Below, piece by piece: positions 25,501 to 37,500 of a DNA stretch of 64,000 nt; position 1 is the stretch's first letter; every line of letters starts with the position of its first letter. This DNA is from Aquarana catesbeiana (lineage: Eukaryota > Chordata > Amphibia > Anura > Ranidae), in NCBI RefSeq assembly GCF_042186555.1, contig NC_133324.1, forward strand, positions 8,082,236-8,146,235. Direction: 5' to 3'. Under the pieces are notes generated by a model. The model made no database searches. It worked only from the letters and a program-made list of their open reading frames with translations, and was not told the DNA's origin. Position numbers and translations under genes: made by a program.

Positions 25501-28500
25501 AAAAATACTCAGGAAACGAAAACCTTTAAACTGTGAATAATAATTCTGTATGAGGAAAAGGTAATGGTCTGAATGTGGAGCACAGTATTTTAAATGACCA
25601 CCACACAGTTTTATGACAATTCTCATCTTTGTGATTTTTCCAATGCTCCTCTGTACTGCTTGGATATTAGAAGAAGGGAGGGATTCCCCCAATAGCCTGA
25701 AAATGTAACTGTTGTGCAAAAAAACAAATGTGCTCAACTGTGATGTTGCAACTGCGCTAATATGGCTACAATGTCCTTCACCTTCTCTTCCCATAAAACA
25801 CTTTTCAAGCCCTTGCTGCACCTCCCTCTCTATCCCTCTCCTCGTTTGAAGCTCACTGTATTCCTCTCTTTTCTCCAGTTTCTCTGCACTGTTATTTATT
25901 TGCCTCTGCAACTGGTGTCACTCTTCCTTGATGAATTTTCTGCCCAGCTACCTTATTTTCTTTTCTTTGAAATGCCCAATATCATTCTTGGTGACTTTAA
26001 CATCCCTAATAATATTTATACCCCAGCTACCTCCCAACTCCTCAACCCGACCTCTGTCTTTGGACTAACACAATAGACACACACTTCTGCACTCCATGCA
26101 ACTTCCCAAACACCCATTTACCTCTCTCTGGCCATAATCTTATCAGTTTCTTACTCTCCATATCTTTACCCCCTATCCCTTCTAGAAGCAAACCTGCAGA
26201 AATCTTCACCACTTTAGCCCTTCTCTTATCTACAATACAACCGACCACTTTTATAACCCAAATAGGACTTATCAATCCAGAGAGTGCTGGAAGTCAGTCC
26301 TCTCTAGCCAGACTACCCTGGAAGATTTCACCCAACATGGATGAGAACCTCTGAGTACTCAACAATGTCTTCAAAATGTCCCTTTTAAAGGGACCACAAC
26401 TCAAATACTGGGGGAATATACCTGCCATCCATGACACATTCCTGGTGTCCTGTACACCCCCCATCCATACTACAGCAAACCCATAGAAATCTTCACCACT
26501 TTAGCCTTTCTCTTATCTACTCTGCAACCAAATACCTTTTATTACCAAATCTTACCTCTATCCTGCCCTGACCTTGCCAATTCTGTCTACAATAGCTAAG
26601 TCTCACCATCCCTGGAACAGGATGGGGGGAGGGGGTTAGGATTTGTCTGAAAATAGGCTTTAGGGTCAAAACTAATATCTTTCTTGTATAAGTTCTGGAT
26701 CAGCTTCCCCAGTGTAACTCACCTTGTCTCCTTTCCATGATATTCGCTCTGGTTCTAGTGTAAGTTGCTGACCCTCTGAAAGAGACCCATCAAAGTGACC
26801 CACATGCATCCAATCAGTGATATTTCTCTCATTAATTCTTGTAATCCAATTTACAATGTCCAGTGGGTGGGGCAGTTCTCCTTTATCATTAAAAATCATG
26901 ACCTTGCCATTCGGATCCTTGTACTGGACTTCTTTTACATAGCGGGACAGCTTAAAAAATAACAGAAATGATTATAGGTAACAAGTATATCCACCTACAG
27001 ACCAGAAGATTTGCCTCCTTAATGACCAGGCCATTTGTGCCATTTATGGCACTGCGTCGCTTTAACTGACAATTGCGCGGTCCTGCAACGTTGTACAAAA
27101 ACAAAATTGACGTCTTTTTTCTCCCATAAATAGAGCTTTCTTTTTTGTTTTAAATAAATATTTTTTACTTTTTGCTGTAATAAATATCCCAAAAATGTTT
27201 TTAAAATCAAATTTCTTCAATCGCCCCCCCGTCATGCAGCGGGGGAGCCGGGGCATTTAAAGGGCCGACGTACAGCTATGACGGTTTGCGGAATCGTGCC
27301 AACCTGCTGCAGTATACTGACAGCGGCTGGTCAGCAAGTGGATATAGAACATTTAATAATTTATTGATTATAGATTGTTTATCGAGTTATATCTCATTTA
27401 GAGAATGCCATTGGGATGAGATGACCTGTTTGCTGAGCACTTATAATCAGATATATTTTATTGGGACTATTTATAAACAATTTACTTTGAAAATGGGAAC
27501 GTTCCAGAGATAAATAATTCTACCCCTTTACAATACACTGGCTCAGCCTCATCTTGAATATACAGTTCAGTTTTGGTCACCAATCATTAGGAAAGATGTC
27601 GATGAATTAGAAAGAGACCACTCAGCTTAGTCCAGCAAAGAGACTGCCCAGCCCAGCAAAGAGACTACCCAGCAAAGAGACTGTCCAGTCCAGCAAAGAG
27701 ACTACTAAACAAAGAGACCATCCATCCCAGCAAAGAGACCGCCCAGCAAAGAGACCGTCCAACTTAGTCCAGCAAAAAGACTGCCCAGCTTAGGCCTGCA
27801 ACTCACATGGACCAAAGCATGCATCCCCATATATTGAGCAAAGAGACATTCCTAAATGTGCAGCAGAGAGACATTCCCAGCAAAGAGACCTCCAGCAAAA
27901 AGGCCACCCAGCATAGTCCAGCAAAGAGACCGCTTAGCCCAGCAAAGAGACTGTCAGCAAAAAGACCGCCGAGATTAGTCCAGCAAAGAGACCGCCCAGA
28001 TTAGTCCAGCAAAGAGACCGCCCAGATTAGTCCAGCAAAGAGACCGCCCAGATTAGTCCAGCAAAGAGACCACCCACATTAGTCCAGCAAAGAGACCGCC
28101 CAGATTAGTCCAGGAAAGAGACTGCCCAGTAAACAGTGCCCAGGAAAGAGACTGCCCAGCAAACAGTGCCCAGGGAAAAAGACTGCCCAGCAAACAGTGC
28201 CCAGGGAAAGAGACTGCCCAGCAAAGAGACTGCCCAGATTAGTCCAGCAAAGAGACCACCCAGATTAGTCCAGCAAAGAGACCGCCCAGCAAAGAGACTG
28301 CCCAACTTAGTCCAGCAAAGAGACTGCCCAGCAAAGAGTGCCCAGGAAAAAGAGTGCCCAGCAAACAGTGCCCATGGAAAGAGAGTGCCCAGCAAACAGT
28401 GCCCAGGGAAAGAGACTGCCCAGCAAACAGTGCCCAGGGAAAAAGACTGCCCAGTCAGGAGACCACACAGCACAACCCCATTAAGCATGAATTTTTTTTA

Positions 28501-31500
28501 CAACACACCTGGGGCTAGTGAGGAGGTGTAGGAGGAAGACCGCCTGACAGGATACTTACCATCACTATCCACATCCGACACATGGCACCAATCCGATCTC
28601 CTGCACAGCACTGAGGGGCGGGGCAGAGCCGCGGAGTACAGATCACTCCGCCTTCTTCTCTCACAAGCTCCGTTCAATCCTTCGGGGCAGTGCGCAGCAG
28701 GAGGAGGCAGGACAGCCATCGGAAGTTTTGGGGCCCCTTACACAGCTTTATGCCTGGGCCACCAACATTCCCCAGGGCCCACCCAATGGCAGTCCTACTG
28801 AATCCGCTCACTGACCATCCCAGTGAGACATCATCCGCATCTTCCTTCACAATGTAACTCTTATCCTCATCCCCACCCAGAATCATTTACCTCACGCTCC
28901 AAGAGCAGGATGGGTGATTCTGTGTGGGGATGAGGATGATGGAGAGGGATGGATGATGACCGGGGTGGGGATGAGGGAGACGGATGGATGATCTGGTGTG
29001 GGGATGAGGGTGATGGAGAAGGATGGATGATCCGGGGTGGGGATGATGGAGAGGGATGGATGATCTGGGGTGGGGATGAGGATGATGGAGAGAGGGATGG
29101 ATGATCCGGGATGGGGATGATGGAGACTGATGGATGATCCAGGGTGGGGATGAGGATGATGGAGAGGGATGGATGATCTGGGGTGGGGATGATGGAGAGG
29201 GATGGACGATCCGGGGTGGGGATGATGGAGAGGGATGGACGATCCGGGGTGGGGATGATGGAGAGGGATGGATGATCCGGGGTTGGGATGAGGATGATAG
29301 AGAGGGATGGATGATCCGGGGTGGGGATGAGGATGATGGGGAGGGATGGATGATCCGGGGTGGGGATGAGGATGATGGAGAGGGATGGATGATCCGGGGA
29401 GGAGATGAGGAAGATGGAGAGGGATGTATGGTCCAGGGTGGGGATGATGGAGAGGGAAGGATGATCCGGGGTGGGGATGAGGATGATGGAGAGGGATGGA
29501 TGATCCGGGGAGGGGATGATGGAGAGGGATGGATGATCTGGGGTGGGGATGATGGAGAGGGATGGATGATCCGGGGTGGGGATGAGGATGATGGAGAGGG
29601 ATGGATGATCCAGGGTGTGGATGAGGATGATGGAGAGGGATGGATGATCCAGGGTGGGGATGAGGATGATGGAGAGGGATGGATGATCTGGGGTGGGGAT
29701 GATGGAGAGGGATGGATAATCCGGGGTGGGGATGATAGAGAGGGATGAATGATCCGAGGTGGGGATGATGAAGAGGGATGGATAATCTGGGGTGGGGATG
29801 AGGATGATGGAGAGGGATTGATGATCCGGGGTGGGGATGATGGAGAGGGATGGATGATCCGGGGTGGGGATGATGGAGAGGGATGAATGATCCAAGGTGG
29901 GGATGATGAAGAGGGATGGATAATCTGGGGTGGGGATGAGGATGATGGAGAGGAATGGATGATCCGGGGTGGGGATGAGGATGATGGAGAGGGATGGATA
30001 ATCCGAGGTGGGGATGATGGAGAGGGATGGATGATCCGGGCTGGGAAAGGGGATGATGGACAGAGATCGATGATCCAGGGTGGGGATGATGGAGAGGGAT
30101 GGATGATCTGGGGTGGGGATGATGAAGAGGGATGGATGGTCAAGGGTGGGGATGATGAAGAGGGATGGATGATCCGGGGTGGGGATGAGGATGATGGAGA
30201 GGAATGGATGATCCGGGGTGGGGATGATGGAGAGGGATGGATAATCCGGGGTGGGGATGATGGAGAGGGATGGATGATCCAAGGTGGGGATGATGAAGAG
30301 GGATGGATAATCTGGGGTGGGGATGAGGATGATGGAGAGGGATTGATGATCCGGGGTGGGGATGATGGAGAGGGATGGATGATCCGGGGTGGGGATGATG
30401 GAGAGGGATGGATGATCCGGGGTGGGGATGATGGAGAGGGATGGATGATCCGGGGTGGGGATGATGGAGAGGGATGGATAATCTGGGGCGGGGATGAGGA
30501 TGATGGAGAGGAATGGATGATCCGGGGTGGGGATGTGGATGATGGAGAGGGATGGATAATCCGAGGTGGGGATGATGGAGAGGGATGGATGATCCGGGGT
30601 GGGGATGATGGAGAGGGATGGATAATCTGGGGTGGGGATGAGGATGATGGGGAGGGATGGATGATCCGGGGTGGGGATGAGGATGATGGAGAGGGATGGA
30701 TGATCCGGGGAGGAGATGAGGAAGATGGAGAGGGATGGATGGTCCAGGGTGGGGATGATGGAGAGGGATGGATGATCCGGGGTGGGGATGAGGATGATGG
30801 AGAGGGATGGATGATCCGGGGAGGGGATGATGGAGAGGGATGGATGATCTGGGGTGGGGATGATGGAGAGGGATGGATGATCCGGGGTGGGGATGAGGAT
30901 GATAGAGAGGGATGGATGATCCGGGGTGGGGATGAGGATGATGGAGAGGGATGGATGATCCAGGGTGTGGATGAGGATGATGGAGAGGGATGGATGATCC
31001 AGGGTGGGGATGAGGATGATGGAGAGGGATGGATGATCTGGGGTGGGGATGATGGAGAGGGATGGATAATCCGGGGTGGGGATGATAGAGAGGGATGAAT
31101 GATCCGAGGTGGGGATGATGAAGAGGGATGAAAAATCTGGGGTGGGGATGAGGATGATGGAGAGGGATTGATGATCCGGGGTGGGGATGATGGAGAGGGA
31201 TGGATGATCCGGGGTGGGGATGATGGAGAGGGATGAATGATCCGAGGTGGGGATGATGAAGAGGGATGGATAATCTGGGGTGGGGATGAGGATGATGGAG
31301 AGGAATGGATGATCCGGGGTGGGGATGAGGATGATGGAGAGGGATGGATGATCCGGGGAGGGGATGATGGAGAGGGATGGATGATCCAGGGTGGGGATGA
31401 TGGAGAGGGATGGATGATCTGGGGTGGGGATGATGAAGAGGGATGGATGGTCAAGGGTGGGGATGATGGAGAGGGATGGATGATCCGGGGTGGGGATGAG

Positions 31501-34500
31501 GATGATGGAGAGGAATGGATGATCCGGGGTGGGGATGATGGAGAGGGATGGATAATCCGGGGTGGGGATGATGGAGAGGGATGGATGATCCAAGGTGGGG
31601 ATGATGAAGAGGGATGGATAATCTGGGGTGGGGATGAGGATGATGGAGAGGGATTGATGATCCGGGGTGGGGATGATGGAGAGGGATGGATGATCCGGGG
31701 TGGGGATGATGGAGAGGGATGGATGATCCGGGGTGGGGATGATGGAGAGGGATGGATGATCCGGGGTGGGGATGATGGAGAGGGATGGATAATCTGGGGT
31801 GGGGATGAGGATGATGGAGAGGGATGGATGATCCGGGGAGGAGATGAGGAAGATGGAGAGGGATGGATGGTCCAGGGTGGGGATGATGGAGAGGGATGGA
31901 TGATCCGGGGTGGGGATGAGGATGATGGAGAGGGATGGATGATCCGGGGAGGAGATGAGGAAGATGGAGAGGGATGGATGGTCCAGGGTGGGGATGATGG
32001 AGAGGGATGGATGATCCGGGGTGGGGATGAGGATGATGGAGAGGGATGGATGATCCGGGGAGGGGATGATGGAGAGGGATGGATGATCTGGGGTGGGGAT
32101 GATGGAGAGGGATGGATGATCCGGGGTGGGGATGAGGATGATAGAGAGGGATGGATGATCCGGGGTGGGGATGAGGATGATGGAGAGGGATGGATGGTCC
32201 AGGGTGGGGATGAGGATGATGGAGAGGGATGGATGATCCAGGGTGGGGATGAGGATGATGGAGAGGGATGGATGATCTGGGGTGGGGATGATGGAGAGGG
32301 ATGGATAATCCGGGGTGGGGATGATAGAGAGGGATGAATGATCCGAGGTGGGGATGATGAAGAGGGATGAATAATCTGGGGTGGGGATGAGGATGATGGA
32401 GAGGAATGGATGATCCGGGGTGGGGATGAGGATGATGGAGAGGGATGGATAATCCGAGGTGGGGATGATGGAGAGGGATGGATGATCCGGGGTGGGGATG
32501 ATGGAGAGGGATGGATGATCTGGGGTGGGGATGATGAAGAGGGATGGATGGTCAAGGGTGGGGATGATGGAGAGGGATGGATGATCCGGGGTGGGGATGA
32601 GGATGATGGAGAGGAATGGATGATCCGGGGTGGGGATGATGGAGAGGGATGGATGATCCGGGGTGGGGATGAGGATGATGGAGAGGGATGGATGATCCGG
32701 GGAGGGGATGATGGAGAGGGATGGATGATCTGGGGTGGGGATGATGGAGAGGGATGGATGATCCGGGGTGGGGATGAGGATGATAGAGAGGGATGGATGA
32801 TCCGGGGTGGGGATGAGGATGATGGAGAGGGATGGATGGTCCAGGGTGGGGATGAGGATGATGGAGAGGGATGGATGATCCAGGGTGGGGATGATGGAGA
32901 GGGATGGATGATCCGGGGTGGGGATGAGGATGATGGAGAGGGATGGATGATCCGGGGAGGAGATGAGGAAGATGGAGAGGGATGGATGGTCCAGGGTGGG
33001 GATGATGGAGAGGGATGGATGATCCGGGGTGGGGATGAGGATGATGGAGAGGGATGGATGATCCGGGGAGGGGATGATGGAGAGGGATGGATGATCTGGG
33101 GTGGGGATGATGGAGAGGGATGGATGATCCGGGGTGGGGATGAGGATGATAGAGAGGGATGGATGATCCGGGGTGGGGATGAGGATGATGGAGAGGGATG
33201 GATGGTCCAGGGTGGGGATGAGGATGATGGAGAGGGATGGATGATCCAGGGTGGGGATGAGGATGATGGAGAGGGATGGATGATCTGGGGTGGGGATGAT
33301 GGAGAGGGATGGATAATCCGGGGTGGGGATGATAGAGAGGGATGAATGATCCGAGGTGGGGATGATGAAGAGGGATGAATAATCTGGGGTGGGGATGAGG
33401 ATGATGGAGAGGAATGGATGATCCGGGGTGGGGATGAGGATGATGGAGAGGGATGGATAATCCGAGGTGGGGATGATGGAGAGGGATGGATGATCCGGGG
33501 TGGGGATGATGGAGAGGGATGGATGATCTGGGGTGGGGATGATGAAGAGGGATGGATGGTCAAGGGTGGGGATGATGGAGAGGGATGGATGATCCGGGGT
33601 GGGGATGAGGATGATGGAGAGGAATGGATGATCCGGGGTGGGGATGATGGAGAGGGATGGATAATCCGGGGTGGGGATGATGGAGAGGGATGGATGATCC
33701 AAGGTGGGGATGATGAAGAGGGATGGATAATCTGGGGTGGGGATGAGGATGATGGAGAGGGATGGATGATCCGGGGTGGGGATGATGGAGAGGGATGGAT
33801 GATCCGGGGTGGGGATGATGGAGAGGGATGGATGATCCGGGGTGGGGATGATGGAGAGGGATGGATAATCTGGGGCGGGGATGAGGATGATGGAGAGGGA
33901 TGGATAATCCGGGGTGGGGATGAGGATGATGGAGAGGGATGGATAATCCGGGGTGGGGATGAGGATCATGGAGAGGGATGGATAATCCGGGGTGGGGATG
34001 AGGATGATGGAGAGGGATGGATGATCTGGGGTGGGGATGATGAAGAGGGATGGATGGTCAAGGGTGGGGATGATGGAGAGGGATGGATGATCCGGGGTGG
34101 GGATGAGGATGATGGAGAGGAATGGATGATCCGGGGTGGGGATGATGGAGAGGGATGGATAATCCGGGGTGGGGATGATGGAGAGGGATGGATGATCCAA
34201 GGTGGGGATGATGAAGAGGGATGGATAATCTGGGGTGGGGATGAGGATGATGGAGAGGGATGGATGATCCGGGGTGGGGATGATGGAGAGGGATGGATGA
34301 TCCGGGGTGGGGATGATGGAGAGGGATGGATGATCCGGGGTGGGGATGATGGAGAGGGATGGATAATCTGGGGCGGGGATGAGGATGATGGAGAGGAATG
34401 GATGATCCGGGGTGGGGATGAGGATGAGGGAGAGGGATGGATGATCCGGGGTGGGGATGATGGAGAGGGATGGATAATCTGGGGTGGGGATGAGGATGAT

Positions 34501-37500
34501 GGAGAGGGATAGATAATCCGGGGTGGGGATGAGGATCATGGAGAGGGATGGATAATCTGGGGTGGGGATGAGGATGATGGAGAGGGATGGATAATCCGGG
34601 GTGGGGATGAGGATGATGGAGAGGGATGGATAATCCGGGGTGGGGATGAGGATCATGGAGAGGGATGGATAATCCGGGGTGGGGATGAGGATGATGGAGA
34701 GGGATGGATGATCTGGGGTGAGGATGAGGATAATGGAGAGGGATGGATGATCCGGGGTGGGGATGAGGATGATGGAGAGGGATGGATGATCCGGGGTGGG
34801 GATGAGGATGATGGAGAGGGATGGATGATCTGGGGTGGGGATGATGGAGATGGATGGATGATCCGGGGTGGGGATGATGGAGAGGGATGGATGGTCCGGG
34901 GTGGGGATGAGGATGATGAAGAGGGATGGATGATCCGGGGTGGGGATGAGGATGATGGAGAGGGATGGATGATCCGGGGTGGAGATGATGGAGAGGGTTG
35001 TATGATCCAGGGTGGGGAAGATGGAGACTGATGCATGATCTGGGGTGGGGATGAGGATAATGGGGAGTAATGGATGATTCGGGGTGGGGATGAGGATGAT
35101 GGAGAGGGATGAATGGTCCAGGGTGGGGATGATGGAGAGGGATGGATGATCCGGGGTGGGGATGAGGATGATGGACAGGGATCGATGATCCAGGGTGGGG
35201 ATGATGAAGAGGGATGGATGATCCGGGATGGGGATGATGGAGAGGGATGGATGAACCGGGGTGGGGATGAGGATCATGGAGAGGGATGGATAATCCGGGG
35301 TGGGGATGAGGATGATGGAGAGGGATGGATAATCCGGGGTGGGGATGAGGATCATGGAGAGGGATGGATAATCCGGGGTGGGGATGAGGATGATGGAGAG
35401 GGATGGATGATCTGGGGTGAGGATGAGGATAATGGAGAGGGATGGATGATCCGGGGTGGGGATGAGGATGATGGAGAGGGATGGATGATCCGGGGTGGGG
35501 ATGAGGATGATGGAGAGGGATGGATGATCTGGGGTGGGGATGATGGAGATGGATGGATGATCCGGGGTGGGGATGATGGAGAGGGATGGATGGTCCGGGG
35601 TGGGGATGAGGATGATGCAGAGGGATGGATGATCCGGGGTGGGGATGAGGATGATGAAGAGGGATGGATGGTCGGGGGTGGGGATGATGGAGAGGGATGG
35701 ATAATCCAGGGTGGGGATGAGGATGATGAAGAGGGATGGATGATCCAGGATGGGGATGAGGATGATGGAGAGGGATGGATGATCCGGGGTGGAGATGATG
35801 GAGAGGGTTGTATGATCCAGGGTGGGGAAGATGGAGACTGATGCATGATCTGGGGTGGGGATGAGGATAATGGGGAGTAATGGATGATTCGGGGTGGGGA
35901 TGAGGATGATGGAGAGGGATGAATGGTCCAGGGTGGGGATGATGGAGAGGGATGGATGATCCGGGGTGGGGATGAGGATGATGGACAGGGATCGATGATC
36001 CAGGGTGGGGATGATGAAGAGGGATGGATGATCCGGGATGGGGATGATGGAGAGGGATGGATGAACCGGGGTGGGGATGAGGATGATAGAGAGGGATGGA
36101 TGATCTGGGGTGGGGATGATGGAGAGGGATGGATGATCCGGGGTGGGGATGATGGAGGGGGATGGATGATCCGGGGTGGGGATGAGGATGATGGAGAGAG
36201 GGATGGATGATCTTTGTGGGGATGAGGATGATGGAGAGGGATGGATGATCTGGGGTGGGGATGATGGAGAGGGATGGATGATCTGGGGTGGGGATGATGG
36301 AGAGGGATGGATAATCCGGTGTGGGGATCAGGATGATGGAGAGGGATAAGGATGATGCAGATCCAGGTTGGGGATGAGGATGCTGGAGAGGGATGGATGA
36401 TCCGATGTGGGGATGATGGAGAGGGATGGATAATCTGGGGAGGGAAGAGGTGATGGAGAGGGATGGATAATCCAGGGTGGGGATGAGGATGATGAAGAGG
36501 GATGGATGATCCAGGATGGGGATGAGGATGATGGAGAGGGATGGATGATCCGGGGTGGGGATGATGGAGTTGGATGGATGATCCGGGGTGGTGATGAAGG
36601 TGATGGAGAGGGATGGATGATCCAGGGTTGGGATGAGAATGAAAGAGTGGGATGGATGATCCACGGTGGGGATGATGGAGAGGGATGAATGATCCAGGGT
36701 GGGGATGAGGATGATGGAGAGGGATGGATAATCCGGGGTGGGGATGAGGATGATGGAGAGGAATGGATGATCCGGGGTGGGGATGAGGATGATGGAGAGA
36801 GGGATGGATGATCCGGGGTGGTGATGAGGGTGATGGAGTGGGATGGATGATCCGGGGTGGGGATGAGGATGATGGAGAGGGATGGATGGATGATCCGGGG
36901 TGGGGATGAGGATGATGGAGAGGGATGGATGATCCGGGGTGGGGATGAGGATGATGGAGAGGGATGGATGATCCGGGGATGAGGATGATGGAGAGGGATG
37001 GATGATCCGGGGTGGGGATGAGGATGATGGAGAGGGATGGATGATCCGGGGTGGGGATGAGGATGATGGAGAGGGATGGATGATCCGGGGATGAGGATGA
37101 TGGAGAGGGATGGATGATCCGGGGTGGGGATGAGGATGATGGAGAGGGATGGATGATCCGGGGTGGGGATGATGGAGAGGGATAGATGATCCGGGCTGGG
37201 GATGATGGAGACTGATGGATGACCTGGGGTGGGGATGAGGATGACGGAGAGGGATGGATGATCCGGGGTGGGGATGAGGATGATGGAGAGGGATGGATGA
37301 TCCGGGGTGGGGTGGGGATGATGGAGAGGGATGGATGATCCGGGGTGGGGATGAGGATGATAGAGAAGGATGGATGATCTGGGGTGGGGATGATGGAGAG
37401 GGATGGATGATCCGGGGTGGGGAAGAGAATGATGGAGAGGGATGAATGATTCGGGGTGGGGAAGATGGAGACTGATGGATTATCCGGGGTGGGGATGAGG

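Noticed and set aside
27612..28475. CRISPR array
   Set aside because: Repeat spacing is irregular, the spacers are themselves repeats, and the host is a vertebrate with no cas genes.
28867..36664. Giant minus-strand proteins (2162, 1558, 868 codons) and plus-strand frames of up to 403 codons as real genes
   Set aside because: All lie within the 33/39-bp minisatellite, overlap in different frames of the same strand, and follow the repeat exactly. No domain, splice context or start context supports coding.
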